In this document: one piece after another, positions 1 through 9,135 of the stretch
Numbering within the stretch: position 1 is the stretch's first letter
Layout: each line of letters opens with the position of its first letter
NCBI GenBank assembly: GCA_019637585.1
Contig: JAHBVL010000010.1
Coordinates: 16,094-80,093 of the forward strand
Direction of reading: 5' to 3'
Origin: Thermomicrobiales bacterium
GTDB taxonomy: Bacteria > Chloroflexota > Chloroflexia > Thermomicrobiales > UBA6265
DNA length: 64,000 nt
Notes under the pieces: generated by a model
What the model saw: the letters and a program-made list of their open reading frames with translations, nothing else
Told to the model about the DNA's origin: nothing
Databases searched by the model: none
Position numbers and translations under genes: made by a program

Positions 1-1341
1 GCGCGAGACCGGCAGGTTTTCGATCAACTTGCGGTGTTCGCCGGAGGGTGGTCGCTCGACGCTGCCGAACGGGTAGTCGGAGGGGAGGCCGCGGAGGTTC
101 TGGTCTCGCTTACCGCTCACAGCCTGGTGCGCTCCGACGGACTCGACGGCAACGAGCATCGATACATCATGCTGGAAACCATTCGCGAGTTCGCACAGGA
201 GCAACTCGCGGATTCTGGTTGCCCTGACGGTCCACGCAGGCGTCACGCCGACTACTTCGTCGATCTGGCCGCACAGGCATCACCATTGCTGGCTGGGGGT
301 GAGCGTCAGGCACTCTGGATGCAGACGATCGGCAGGGAGTATGCAAACCTGTTGGAAGCGCGGACGTGGCTGCGATCCCGTGGTGACGGCGACGCAATGC
401 TGCGGATGGGAGCCGACATCTGGAATTACTGGTTGCTGACCGGCTCCCACCACGATGGAGAATCCTGGTTGCGAGACGCATTGGACCTGACGTCTCAGTC
501 TGTCACCCCTGTTCGAGCCCGGGCGTTGCGCAAACTCGGCAATATGAAAATCGAGGGAGGAGACACGGGCGCTGCGCTGCGACTCTATGAGGAGAGTCTC
601 GAGCTCGAAACGACGATGGGCAACGCCGAAGGCATCGCGGAGGCGAAAGGCTCGCTCGGCATGGTCGCCCAGATGCAGGGCCGGTACGACGAGTATCGAC
701 CGCTGCTCGAGGAGAGCGCCGCAATCTGGAGAGATCTTGGCAATCTGCGAGGTGAAGCGATTGCGCTGTTCAATCTGGCGATCGGAAGCAGAGAAGAGGG
801 CAAGCCGGACGCGTGCCGGGAGGATCTGCGGACGATACGGCAGATGCAGGAGGAGCTTCAGGATCAACGCGGTATTGCCTACAGCTCCCTGCTGCTGGCG
901 CAGGTCGAACTCGACTGTGGGCATGTCGATCTCGCCGATCGCCTCCTGACTTTGGCAACGGCGGAGTTTCAGTCAGATGGGGACAGTGCGGGGCTCGCCA
1001 GAGCGTCGGTCGTTTCGGCTGAGATCGCGCTGCATCGCCTCGATGTGCAGGGCGCTCGCGATCTGCTGACCGAGGTCTTGTCGGTGTTCGAGGAACAGCG
1101 TGATCTGGCGGGATGTGCGGAGGCGAAGGAAGGCCTGGCCGAGGTGGCGATGCTGCGAGGAGACCCTGAAACCGCCCGCCGCTATCTGCAGGAGGCGGAT
1201 GATCACCGGCGCCAGTGCGGTTGGGTGCTGCCTCTCTGCCGTCGCGCCAAAGTGGCGGAAATGCGAGCACGCCTTGCCCGCCAAATCGATGAGGATGCCC
1301 TCTCGGTTCCCTACGAAACCGAGGTCATCGAGCGGCAATGA
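1..1341 (+). CDS. TPR-containing C-terminal part of an ATPase/LuxR-AfsR-type signalling protein (5' end outside window)
   Basis: The reading frame is open from base 1, so the true start lies upstream; the GTG at 34 is only an internal codon. The first residues read VFDQLAVFAGGWSL, the winged-helix segment that follows the NB-ARC/AAA ATPase domain in AfsR- and LuxR-like regulators. The remaining roughly 400 residues are helical and rich in alanine, leucine and arginine, with tetratricopeptide-like periodicity (for example RALRKLGNMKIEGGDTGAAL and EAIALFNLAIGSREEGKPDA). Such proteins act as cytoplasmic signal-responsive regulators. No DNA-binding domain is seen at the C-terminus, so any HTH or cyclase domain must be N-terminal and outside the window. 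The family is fairly sure; the specific role is unknown. Confidence 0.7.
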   Translation, partial: ARDRQVFDQLAVFAGGWSLDAAERVVGGEAAEVLVSLTAHSLVRSDGLDGNEHRYIMLETIREFAQEQLADSGCPDGPRRRHADYFVDLAAQASPLLAGGERQALWMQTIGREYANLLEARTWLRSRGDGDAMLRMGADIWNYWLLTGSHHDGESWLRDALDLTSQSVTPVRARALRKLGNMKIEGGDTGAALRLYEESLELETTMGNAEGIAEAKGSLGMVAQMQGRYDEYRPLLEESAAIWRDLGNLRGEAIALFNLAIGSREEGKPDACREDLRTIRQMQEELQDQRGIAYSSLLLAQVELDCGHVDLADRLLTLATAEFQSDGDSAGLARASVVSAEIALHRLDVQGARDLLTEVLSVFEEQRDLAGCAEAKEGLAEVAMLRGDPETARRYLQEADDHRRQCGWVLPLCRRAKVAEMRARLARQIDEDALSVPYETEVIERQ

Positions 1342-1473
1342 GCGTGGGCAACATCATGTGAAGCGGCGCGATATGTCGCGCCAAAGATACTGACGGGCTG
1401 GGAATCCGCTGGTACCATGAATCTGGAACATCGTTCACTTTCGGCGACAGACGATTTCTCCTGGAGTTGTGAA

Positions 1474-2085
1474 ATGGCGAATGACTCGACCTGCGCTTCC
1501 TATTCGTTCAAGCCGTCCGGAATCCTGGAAAGGCATGCAGAGGAAGGTACCTCGACCCCGGGGTGGACGAACGATGAAGTCGGGGAGCAGACCGATCTCG
1601 CTGTCGTCGACATCGTCTGTGACGGTCAGTTCGTTGCCATTTCGACGGGACGGCAACTCTCAGTGATCGACGCCGAGTCAGGGACGTTGCGGTGGCAATT
1701 CGACCATGAGAAGTATGAACAGAATGTTGAGTGCCTCTCCCGGCTGACGCTTGTTGATGGCAAGGTGTTCGTCAATCGCACTGCCTCCTGGCGTGAGGCG
1801 GATGATGGCAAGCTGGAGGTCTGCACGGAAGTGCGCTCCTACCAGCTCGACGCGGAGAATGCTGAGGCAGCGCTTCTCGGAATCTTTCGCGTCAATGTCG
1901 CTCTTCCCCTGCTCGCGTTCGAAGTGCGGGGAAATCACCTGGTCGGTCGTAGCGTCGAAGGATCCCTGATCGAGGTACCCCTGAACCTGAGCGGGGGCGG
2001 GGTTGGAGCATGTCCGGACGCGGACGACGAAGAGATCGATATCGGTGGTTGCGGCTGGCGGTGCTTCGGGCGGGTCATGGAGTAG
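1474..2085 (+). CDS. Hypothetical protein with PQQ-like beta-propeller segment
   Basis: A 203-residue protein if started at the ATG at 1474, which has GGAG about ten bases upstream; the in-frame ATG at 1417 lacks a clear ribosome site. The segment around GQFVAISTGRQLSVIDAESG, followed by TLRWQF, matches the blade pattern of PQQ/WD-like propellers, in which a stored value is compared with 'IDAESG..LW'. Only one or two blades are recognisable, so it is either a small partial propeller or a fragment of a longer ancestor. It has no signal peptide and several cysteines near both ends. It is convergent with the decarboxylase gene, whose stop lies nine bases away. Function is not recognised. Confidence 0.55.
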   Translation: MANDSTCASYSFKPSGILERHAEEGTSTPGWTNDEVGEQTDLAVVDIVCDGQFVAISTGRQLSVIDAESGTLRWQFDHEKYEQNVECLSRLTLVDGKVFVNRTASWREADDGKLEVCTEVRSYQLDAENAEAALLGIFRVNVALPLLAFEVRGNHLVGRSVEGSLIEVPLNLSGGGVGACPDADDEEIDIGGCGWRCFGRVME

Positions 2086-2094
2086 AGCCGCGGT

Positions 2095-3534
2095 CTACAG
2101 TGCGCCGAGCCGACCTTGCTGCCGGACCACCTGCTGCAAGACCTCGACGTCCGCCGCCGAGGTCGCCCAGTTGTCGAACGCGCAACGAATCGCCTGTTTG
2201 CCTTGCCAGCGTGTCGGTGTGAGGAAGACGCGGCCGTCTCGCTGGATGGCGGCGACGGCGTCGCGATTGAACTGATCGGTCGCGGCGTCGTCCAGGCCGT
2301 CCGGGGTGAAACGCCAGCAGACCATGTTCAAGCGGACTGGCGCCAGGAGCTCGACGCCGTGCGTCTGATCGAGCCAGCTCCCGAACGCGGCCGCGTTGTC
2401 GAGGCACCGTTCGACCATGGCGCGATAGCCGGCGCGGCCATACGCTTTGAGTGCGCACCACATCGGCAAACCGCGAAATCGGGTCGAGAAAACCGGACCG
2501 TAGCCGTCGAGATCCTTGCCGATTTCGCCGATCGGTTCGAGATAAGCGCCCCGGGTGCTGAACGTTTCCAGCAGCAGCGACTCGTCACGGACGAAGGCGA
2601 AACCGCTGTCGTAGGGCACGTTGAGCCACTTGTGGGCGTCGCACCCGGCTGAATCGACGCGTTCGATCCCCGCGAGCAGATGTGCGGTGCGGGGCGAGAG
2701 GTTGGCATAGAGCCCGAACGCGCCATCGACATGGATCCAGCCGCCGCCCGGATGATCCGCGACCAGGTCGGCGATGCCATGCAGGTCGTCGAATGCGCCT
2801 GTATTGACCTCTCCGGCGTTGGCCACGACGATCACCGGTCCATCGATCGAGGAAAGCGCGTCCTGGAGCGCGGCGAGGTCGAGAACGCCATCGATCGCCG
2901 GGAGTTTCCGGATGGCATTTCGCCCGAATCCCAATGTGCTCAGACTCTTCACCGCGCTGGCGTGAATCTCGGTACTGCTCAGAACGGGAATCGGTGGATG
3001 ACCGCCCAACCCGTCCGCGGCGGCATCGAAGCCGAGCTGCCAGCTGGCCCACTGCCTGCCGGCGGCCAGTCCGACCAGGTTGGACATCGTCGCGCCCGAG
3101 GTCAACGTTCCCGCCCAGGAGGACGGCAGCAGGAAGAGCTCTTTCAGCCAGCGAAGCACCGCTTCATCGGTGTGTGAGGTGCAGGGGCCGGCCACCCAGA
3201 GTCCCGAGTTCTGATCGATCGCCGATGCCAGCCAATCGGCAGCCAGCGATGCCGGTGTGGTGCCGCCGATCACGAAACCGAAGTTGCGCGGTCCCGATGA
3301 ACCGGTGATGCCCCGTTCAGCGCGGTCCAACCAGGCTCGAACGGCGTTCTCCGGCGAGCAGCCATCCTCCGGAAGTGGCTCGTCGAAGAGCGCGGTCATC
3401 TCTGGTGCGGTGACGTCCGTCCCGGCGCGATGGTTCGGCAGCGCTTCCACATACCGCCGGGACCATTCCCACACCCAATCGAGCGCAGGCAGTGTTTCCG
3501 CAAACGGATTCGCTGCGGCGGAGTCGGAACTCAT
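2095..3534 (-). CDS. PLP-dependent group II amino-acid decarboxylase
   Basis: A 479-residue enzyme of the aromatic-L-amino-acid/glutamate decarboxylase fold. The PLP-binding lysine is K302 in DAHKWLN; the cofactor Asp is D270 in WIHVDGAFG and the ring-stacking His is H191 in TEIHASAV. The frame continues far upstream, but the proper start is the ATG at 3534, which overlaps the stop of the upstream cyclase gene by four bases (ATGA), showing translational coupling. Family members decarboxylate aromatic or aliphatic amino acids; the substrate cannot be read from sequence. Pairing with a kynurenine-formamidase-like cyclase could suggest aromatic or tryptophan-derived amino-acid metabolism, but that is inference. 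Confidence 0.88.
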   Translation of the reverse strand: MSSDSAAANPFAETLPALDWVWEWSRRYVEALPNHRAGTDVTAPEMTALFDEPLPEDGCSPENAVRAWLDRAERGITGSSGPRNFGFVIGGTTPASLAADWLASAIDQNSGLWVAGPCTSHTDEAVLRWLKELFLLPSSWAGTLTSGATMSNLVGLAAGRQWASWQLGFDAAADGLGGHPPIPVLSSTEIHASAVKSLSTLGFGRNAIRKLPAIDGVLDLAALQDALSSIDGPVIVVANAGEVNTGAFDDLHGIADLVADHPGGGWIHVDGAFGLYANLSPRTAHLLAGIERVDSAGCDAHKWLNVPYDSGFAFVRDESLLLETFSTRGAYLEPIGEIGKDLDGYGPVFSTRFRGLPMWCALKAYGRAGYRAMVERCLDNAAAFGSWLDQTHGVELLAPVRLNMVCWRFTPDGLDDAATDQFNRDAVAAIQRDGRVFLTPTRWQGKQAIRCAFDNWATSAADVEVLQQVVRQQGRLGAL

Positions 3535-4349
3535 TCGCGTTCCTTCTGGACAATGGCGACCGGCCGGACCGGCGATCCTGTCGCGCCGTTGAACTTGAGT
3601 GGCGTGCAGACGAAGGTGAAAGTCCAGCACCGGTCGGCGGCCAGGGTTTCCAGATCGAGATTCTCGATAATGAAGATCCCGGCGCGAGCCAGGAGATAGA
3701 GATGTCCCGGCAGCTCGCATCCGGCTTCCTCGTCGAAGAGCCCGATGACATCCCAGGCCATGTTGTCGGCTCCGACGGCCAGGACCCCCAAATCGCGCAA
3801 CCAGATGGAGCAATCGCCGTCCATGCCCGGACCGGGGAGATAGGTGTCGACGTCGTTCCAGTGAGCGCCGTTGCCGGTGCGGACGAGAACGACATCCCCG
3901 GCGCCGATCGATACTCCCTGGGCAACTGCGCACGCCTCCAACTCGGCCCGGGTCACGACGTCGCCGGACCGGAGCGCATCCACGCCCCGGTGACTGGCGA
4001 TATCGAGGAGCACGGCGGGAGCGACGATCGGGGCGATTTCCTCGACGCCGTGGCGGGAGAACCCGCGCCCGCCGGAGAGTCCCTCGATCGATACACCGCC
4101 ATAGAGCGTCTGGTTGTCCGACTGGTGGGAGAGCGCGTCGATATGCGTCCCGGCGTGCTCCATCGAGACGATGACGCCCGAAGCGCCGGAGCGTGGTCCG
4201 TCGGCGTAGTCTTCGTGACGCCGGTGGAGGAAATAGGCGTAGCCCGGCATATGCGACTCGTGGATCGGCATGCCCTGGAAACGGGGCTGCTCGAGGTCAT
4301 AGATCAGCACGTCGCGGCCCAGCATCGAACCGGGGGTGGGTGCGCTCAT
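3531..4349 (-). CDS. Cyclase family protein (kynurenine formamidase-like metal hydrolase)
   Basis: A 272-residue protein with the metal-binding signature HAGTHIDALSH of the cyclase/kynurenine formamidase family (H-x-G-T-H-x-D-x4-H), and a later GAGDVVLVRTGNG segment that is also typical. These enzymes are Mn/Zn-dependent hydrolases acting on N-formylkynurenine, cyclic amides or isatin. The start ATG at 4349 is preceded by AGGAG (CTGAGGAGATTCCCC). It is the first gene of a two-gene minus-strand operon with the PLP decarboxylase. Length fits the family. Substrate specificity is not determined; calling it KynB would be over-precise because no kynureninase or tryptophan dioxygenase gene lies nearby. 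Confidence 0.85.
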   Translation of the reverse strand: MSAPTPGSMLGRDVLIYDLEQPRFQGMPIHESHMPGYAYFLHRRHEDYADGPRSGASGVIVSMEHAGTHIDALSHQSDNQTLYGGVSIEGLSGGRGFSRHGVEEIAPIVAPAVLLDIASHRGVDALRSGDVVTRAELEACAVAQGVSIGAGDVVLVRTGNGAHWNDVDTYLPGPGMDGDCSIWLRDLGVLAVGADNMAWDVIGLFDEEAGCELPGHLYLLARAGIFIIENLDLETLAADRCWTFTFVCTPLKFNGATGSPVRPVAIVQKERE

Positions 4350-4417
4350 ATTCGGGGAATCTCCTCAGCGTTTGCGGCAGAACTGACCTCCAGATGATAC
4401 GATGCTGGCGCAGAAAG

Positions 4418-4531
4418 AGCAGTCAGGGGAGAGAGCAGTCAGCAGTCGGCCGTCAGCAGTCAGGACGTGAGTTTGTGGACAACGGTCCGGACCACAAGAT
4501 TTTCTCTGCTGACTGCTGACTGCTGACTGCT
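4418..4531. repeat. Inverted heptanucleotide array with central palindrome
   Basis: The left arm carries repeated 7-mers of the type AGCAGTC (4434-4461). The right arm carries the reverse complement, GCTGACT, three times (4507-4531). Between them lies the perfect palindrome GGTCCGGACC (4484-4493). The element fills most of the 316-base gap between the divergent cyclase gene and the histidine kinase gene. No ORF is supported in it. Related arrays lie at 17389, 17995, 23319 and 44915. Confidence 0.8.
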
Positions 4532-4665
4532 ACGTGGTACAGATGGATAGGTGATGCGGAACCTCTGTATATGGTCCGGAGCCCGCAGATGCGGCACCAT
4601 TCCATGATGTCTCATTGCCAATTCGCTGGGTGTGAGAACGAAACGCCCACGGTGGTAAAGGAGTC

Positions 4666-6603
4666 ATGATGGGGCGACGATGGTCACTGCGAACACGCTC
4701 GGTAGCGGCAGCCTCGCTCTGTCTCTTGCCGCTGCTCGGCGTTGTTCTCTTCATCCTCGACCAAAGTCTCGAGAACAGCACAGATCAGATCTTCGAAACG
4801 CAGCTGGCGTTTGCGGAAGTCGTGGCACGCGGCATCACGCAGACACTGACTGAAAATCAGGAAGTTCTGACGACGATTTCCGCGGATAGCCGCATCAAAT
4901 CGATGGACCCGGCGCTGGCGCAGGAGGTCCTCGCTCAAGCCAAGGAACTGCGTCCGAGTCTTACCGGGCTCTTCCTGGTCGATCCGAACAAGAACATCGT
5001 TGCGTTCGCGGGGGGCGTCGATCCCGCCGGTTTTGCCGCCGAGATTGGGCCAGCGGCCGAAATCGCCGTGACGGCGGGGGAAACGGCGATTACCGACAAG
5101 CTCACCGTTGCCGGCAGCGACGTGAGCGTGATCGCGATGCTGTCGCCAGTCCTCTCTGAGGCCGAGTCGAGCGAAGACTCCGGTGTGCCGGTCGGGGCGA
5201 TCGGCTCGTTCATCTCAGTGGACAGGGTGCAGCGGTCCTTTCTGCCGGTCACGGGTGATGCCGAGAGTCAGACCAGCGTGGCTCTGATCTCCACGATCGG
5301 CGTGATCGCCGATCAGGGATCGCCGGGCAACAACACCTCGGCCATCATGGAAGAACTGGATGATGAGATCGCGGATTCCGTGGCCGGCAAGCGTTCGAGT
5401 TTGACATATAGAGACAGCAGCGGACATGAGCGGCAAGGCGTGCTCATTCCCATCGACTACCCCGGAGCCAAGTGGGCCGTTGCGGTTACCGGGCCTTCGC
5501 CCAATACCTACGGACCCAACCAGAATCTCCTACGGGAGGGGCTGACCGCGCTGGCGATCGCCGCGCTGCTGACACTCCTCCTGGCAACGATTTTCGGCGA
5601 GCTCACGGCGAGGCCCATTCGCCAGCTGACCGCGCAGGCGAAAGCGATCGCCGCCGGCGACCTCGACCAGCCAGTCGAGGTGACGGGAAAAGGAGAGGTC
5701 GCGGCCCTCAGCCAGGCGCTTGGGCTCATGTCGACTCGTTTGACCAGTGAGGTGAAAAACGCGGAAAGCGCGCAGTCCGATATGGCGATGCAGAACGACG
5801 TCATGCGCGAACTGCTCCGGCGGACCGTTCGCACGCAGGAGGATGAGCGGCGCCGGATCGCCGCCGACATCCATGACGCGGTTTCGCCGCTGATCACCGG
5901 AGCGCTCTATCGGGTGCGGGCTCTACTGATTCGCGAGAGCAACGGGCAGGAGCATCACGCCGAGGAGAATGGCGAAGCGCAGGATGGTTTGACGGCGACA
6001 GCAGATCTGCTCGAGCAGTCGATGGACGAGCTGCACAACGTCATTTTCGCGCTGCGCCCGCCGGATCTCGATGACGTGGGCGTCGTCGCGGCGATCGAGC
6101 GCTACGTGAATCAGATCAACCGGACTGGTTTGCCCTGTGAGCTGGAAGTGTCGGGCGACGAGCGCCGTCTCTCGCCTGAAACCCGCTTGAGTGTCTATCG
6201 CATCGTCCAGGAAGCGCTCCACAACTCGCTCCGTCACGCCCGGGCCGACGAGGCTCTGGTCAAAATGGAGTATCTGGACGATGAGCTGCGCGTCTCCGTA
6301 CGGGACAACGGTTCCGGATTCGATCCTGAATCGGCGATCAGGTCGGTATCGCTGGGTTTGCTGAGCATGCAGGAACGGGCCGCCGCGATCGGCGCCGATC
6401 TGGACATCGTCTCCCGGCCGGGAGCGGGCACTATCGTCGTTTTGCGCCGGTCGTGGCAGAATGATCTTATGGAACCGGCGCTCGATGAAGGTGAGGAGCC
6501 TGTCGAAGAGCCGGTGGACGAGAATGGCCGCAGTGAGGTGTCCGCTCCGCCGACAAACGGAGCCTTGTATCCTGCCGGTCTCCCCGAGGCTCAAAGCACG
6601 TGA
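4666..6603 (+). CDS. Sensor histidine kinase, NarL/HisKA_3 type, with extracytoplasmic sensor and HAMP domain
   Basis: A 645-residue membrane kinase. Transmembrane helix 1 is at about residues 10-30, then a Cache-like extracytoplasmic domain (about 35-280), helix 2 at about 290-310, HAMP (about 310-365), a dimerisation box with the phosphoacceptor H403 (in RRIAADIHDAV), and an HATPase_c domain with N-box NSLRHARADEA and G-box DNGSGFD. The start is one of two adjacent ATGs at 4666 or 4669; AAAGGAG at 4657-4663 favours 4669. The stop overlaps the response-regulator start by four bases, so the two form one operon. A C-terminal acidic tail of about 45 residues follows the kinase domain. The ligand is unknown. 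Confidence 0.92.
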   Translation: MMGRRWSLRTRSVAAASLCLLPLLGVVLFILDQSLENSTDQIFETQLAFAEVVARGITQTLTENQEVLTTISADSRIKSMDPALAQEVLAQAKELRPSLTGLFLVDPNKNIVAFAGGVDPAGFAAEIGPAAEIAVTAGETAITDKLTVAGSDVSVIAMLSPVLSEAESSEDSGVPVGAIGSFISVDRVQRSFLPVTGDAESQTSVALISTIGVIADQGSPGNNTSAIMEELDDEIADSVAGKRSSLTYRDSSGHERQGVLIPIDYPGAKWAVAVTGPSPNTYGPNQNLLREGLTALAIAALLTLLLATIFGELTARPIRQLTAQAKAIAAGDLDQPVEVTGKGEVAALSQALGLMSTRLTSEVKNAESAQSDMAMQNDVMRELLRRTVRTQEDERRRIAADIHDAVSPLITGALYRVRALLIRESNGQEHHAEENGEAQDGLTATADLLEQSMDELHNVIFALRPPDLDDVGVVAAIERYVNQINRTGLPCELEVSGDERRLSPETRLSVYRIVQEALHNSLRHARADEALVKMEYLDDELRVSVRDNGSGFDPESAIRSVSLGLLSMQERAAAIGADLDIVSRPGAGTIVVLRRSWQNDLMEPALDEGEEPVEEPVDENGRSEVSAPPTNGALYPAGLPEAQST

Positions 6604-7235
6604 TATCAGTCCTGCTGGTCGATGACCACCCGGTGGTCGTCGAAGGGGTACGAAAAGTTCTGGAGACAACCGAGGGGATCTCGGTGACCGGTGTTGCCCA
6701 CGATGCGCCCGGTGCGCTCGATCAGGCCCGCCTCCTCAAACCGGACGTTATTCTGCTCGACTTGCGTATGCCCGGCGCCAGCGGAGTCCAGGCGACGAGG
6801 CGGCTGCGGGAGCAGGGAACGCAGTCGGCCATCATCATCCTGACCTCCTACGGCGACCAGGCCTATGTCCGGCAGGCGCTGGAAGCGGGCGCGGATGGCT
6901 ATCTGCTCAAGACGACACCACCCGATGAGTTGATTTCGGCGATTCGGAACGCAGTCCGGGGCCGGCGGCAGCTCAGTCCCGAACTCCTCGATGCCGTGCT
7001 CCAGGACCTTTCCGGACTGGCGCGCGAACAGACCAAGCGGGATGCCGATCTCTCCGAGGAGGATCGGGAGATTCTTCGCCTGGCGGCGCGCGGCTTGACG
7101 AACCGGGAAATCGGCCGGGAACTGGGCCGCAGCGAGATCGCCATCAAGAAACGGCTCCAGGTCATCTTCACGAAACTGAACGCCGTCGATCGGGCTCACG
7201 CCGTTGCGGAGTCGATGCGACGCGGATTGATCTGA
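6600..7235 (+). CDS. NarL/FixJ-family response regulator
   Basis: A 211-residue two-domain regulator. The receiver domain (about 1-120) has acidic pocket D8/D9, phosphoacceptor D54 in DVILLDLRMPG and the conserved lysine in GYLLKTT. A LuxR-type HTH follows at about 148-205 (SEEDREILRLAARGLTNREI). The start is GTG at 6600, inside the end of the kinase gene (GTGA overlap), so the two proteins are translationally coupled and almost certainly cognate partners. The nearest downstream target candidate is the HtrA-type protease gene, but no operator could be assigned. Confidence 0.93.
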   Translation: MISVLLVDDHPVVVEGVRKVLETTEGISVTGVAHDAPGALDQARLLKPDVILLDLRMPGASGVQATRRLREQGTQSAIIILTSYGDQAYVRQALEAGADGYLLKTTPPDELISAIRNAVRGRRQLSPELLDAVLQDLSGLAREQTKRDADLSEEDREILRLAARGLTNREIGRELGRSEIAIKKRLQVIFTKLNAVDRAHAVAESMRRGLI

Positions 7236-7420
7236 TTTGGTTTCGCCCGATTCGAGTGCAATAGTGCCGTCGGTTGTATCCGAACGGGACCGGATATCGT
7301 CCTCTGAGAGCTTTACTATGATGACAGGAACAGCAGACAGCCAACTGCAGTTCCAGCCCGGAATCGGGCGCCCTCAATAGAACCAGCCATCTGTTGAGAG
7401 CATTTCCCTCCTGAGGAGTC
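7236..7420. other. Non-coding stretch after the two-component operon
   Basis: With the hairpin at 7421-7461 and its flanks this gap runs 388 bases to the protease gene. I see no convincing ORF in it. The words AACCAGCCATC occur at 7381 and again at 7431, inside the hairpin loop. Confidence 0.4.
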
Positions 7421-7461
7421 GGCCGTACGGAACCAGCCATCCGTACGGCCACCTTCTTTTT
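7421..7461 (+). terminator. Rho-independent-like hairpin built from CCGTACGG palindromes
   Basis: Perfect 10-bp stem GGCCGTACGG (7421-7430) and CCGTACGGCC (7441-7450) with a 10-base loop, followed by ACCTTCTTTTT. The T-rich tail on the plus strand makes it a plausible terminator for the kinase/regulator operon, though it lies 185 bases past the stop codon. Each arm contains the palindrome CCGTACGG, so it could also bind a protein. Confidence 0.6.
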
Positions 7462-7623
7462 CAGGCTCCTTTTCGGTCATTTCCCGAAAGATTCCGCGGT
7501 CGTCGCGGGCGAGATGCGCCCCGGTGGTCACGATGCCTTCAGCCAAAAGGTGCAGAATTAGCGTGAACCAGCGGAAAACGCCGGTCGAGACACGATGCGC
7601 TCACTATCCAAGGATCAAGGTCG

Positions 7624-8679
7624 ATGCCGATTCTGTCGCGAATGCGCTTGCTGTTTTTCACTCTCGTCATACTGGCCAGCGCCGTTCTGACCTCTTCCGG
7701 GAGCCCAGTGATGGCCCAGGGGGATGGCACAGCGCCCACCGCCTCCGCTGCACTCATCGTTCAGAACGCGGGTCAGGCGGTCGTGACGGTTGTCAACGAG
7801 CAGGTTTTCCAGGGCATCGACGATCCGGTGCCGGCCGGATCGGGAACCGGATTCGTGATCGACGAGCAGGGCCATATCGTCACCAACTGGCATGTCGTCG
7901 ACGGCGGCGTCAGTTTTCAGGTGATCTTCTCAACGGGCGAACGGCGCCCGGCCACATTGGTGGGATCGGACGAGCTGAGCGATCTCGCCGTTATTCAGGT
8001 CGAAGGTGGAGTTCCGGCCACGGTGCCCTTTGGCGATTCCGATGCGCTCTTCCCTGGCGAAACCGTGCTGGCGATCGGGTCGCCGTTCGGCTCCTTTACC
8101 AACACCGTGACGCAGGGCATCGTGAGCGCGCTGGGTCGCGACCTGGCCGGCTCCGGCTACAACAATCTCATTCAGCACGATGCCGCGATCAACCCGGGCA
8201 ATTCCGGTGGTCCTCTCCTCAACATGCGTGGGGAAGTGGTGGGGGTCAACACGCTCGGCATCCAGGAGCTGGGTGGGCAGCTGGTGCAGGGGCTGTTCTT
8301 CGCCGTGCCGTCGAGCACCGTCGTGGAAATCGTCGAGCGGCTGATCGCCGATGGCGAAGTGCGATATCCCTTCTTCGGGATCACCTATCAGACCATCACC
8401 TGGCAAACAGCCGCGCAGGCGGGTCTGCCTGTGGACAACGGTGTTTTTGTGACGGAAGTCACCGCCGGCGGACCGGCTCAGGCCGCTGGTGTGTTGCCGG
8501 GCGACATCGTTCTCTCGATCGACAGTGTCCCGATCACCGACCAGGATGCATTTTCGGAGCTCCTCTTTGCCCATCAGCCGGGAGAGGAAATCACCGCTGA
8601 ACTCCTGCGCAGCGGCGAAACGCTCTCAGTCACGCTGGTGCTCGGCGACCGGGAAGCGTCGCTGAGTCAGCTGCCGTAA
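7624..8679 (+). CDS. Secreted HtrA/Deg-type serine protease with PDZ domain
   Basis: A 351-residue S1C trypsin-like protease. The signal peptide spans residues 1-31 (MRLLFFTLVILASAVLTSS...VMAQ). The catalytic triad is H90 (TNWHVVDGG), D120 (ELSDLAVI) and S194 (NPGNSGGPLLN). A single PDZ domain occupies about 250-345 (VTAGGPAQAAGVLPGDIVLS). The start ATG at 7624 is preceded by CAAGG. HtrA proteins degrade or refold misfolded exported proteins. It lies downstream of a two-component system on the same strand, a common arrangement for envelope-stress control, but a hairpin separates them and co-regulation is inference. Confidence 0.93.
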   Translation: MPILSRMRLLFFTLVILASAVLTSSGSPVMAQGDGTAPTASAALIVQNAGQAVVTVVNEQVFQGIDDPVPAGSGTGFVIDEQGHIVTNWHVVDGGVSFQVIFSTGERRPATLVGSDELSDLAVIQVEGGVPATVPFGDSDALFPGETVLAIGSPFGSFTNTVTQGIVSALGRDLAGSGYNNLIQHDAAINPGNSGGPLLNMRGEVVGVNTLGIQELGGQLVQGLFFAVPSSTVVEIVERLIADGEVRYPFFGITYQTITWQTAAQAGLPVDNGVFVTEVTAGGPAQAAGVLPGDIVLSIDSVPITDQDAFSELLFAHQPGEEITAELLRSGETLSVTLVLGDREASLSQLP

Positions 8680-8804
8680 CCCACTCGCCCGGTCGGATTT
8701 CGTACGTACGGACCCGATTTTGGAACCGTACGGATATGCCACGCCGTCAACGCCCTGCGTAGACTGGAAGGTAGTGACTCCGCCGCGCACGTTTGGGGCC
8801 TCGC

Positions 8805-8999
8805 ATGGGCATCGCCGATTCATTGTCCGACATTTTGATCCTCTTCTTCGTCATTGCCGGAACGCTGATTCTGATCAATGGCATCATCGATCTGGGGATC
8901 GCTGGATTGCGGACACGAATCGACGCGCTGGGCCACCGGCTCGCGAGCCGGGCGAACGAACGGCAGAAGACCAAAGCCTCGACCCTGCCGCCGCGCTGA
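8805..8999 (+). CDS. Small single-pass membrane protein
   Basis: A 64-residue protein. Residues 5-30 form one hydrophobic helix (ILILFFVIAGTLILINGIID), followed by a basic cytoplasmic tail rich in Arg and Lys. The ATG at 8805 is chosen over the TTG at 8793. A GGGG run sits about seven bases upstream, a weak ribosome site. A CCGTACGG palindrome (8726-8733) and CGTACGTACGG (8701-8711) lie about 75-100 bases upstream. Function is not recognised. Confidence 0.5.
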   Translation: MGIADSLSDILILFFVIAGTLILINGIIDLGIAGLRTRIDALGHRLASRANERQKTKASTLPPR

Positions 9000-9135
9000 A
9001 CCGGCTCGAACTCCATCCTCTATCCAGACAACTCATAGAGCAGATCACGGCGTTCGCCGCGGCCCCATCATGTTGACGGCGGAGCGAGAACGCCCGTCTA
9101 ATGACGACGTTGGTCCGTCAGCTCGTTCGGAGTAG

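Noticed and set aside
3535-3933. N-terminal extension of the PLP decarboxylase frame
   Set aside because: It is the antisense-frame shadow of the cyclase gene; the ATGA overlap at 3531-3534 defines the true start.
4350-4665. CRISPR array in the heptamer-rich gap
   Set aside because: Repeat units are only seven bases with no spacers of regular size, and there are no cas genes.
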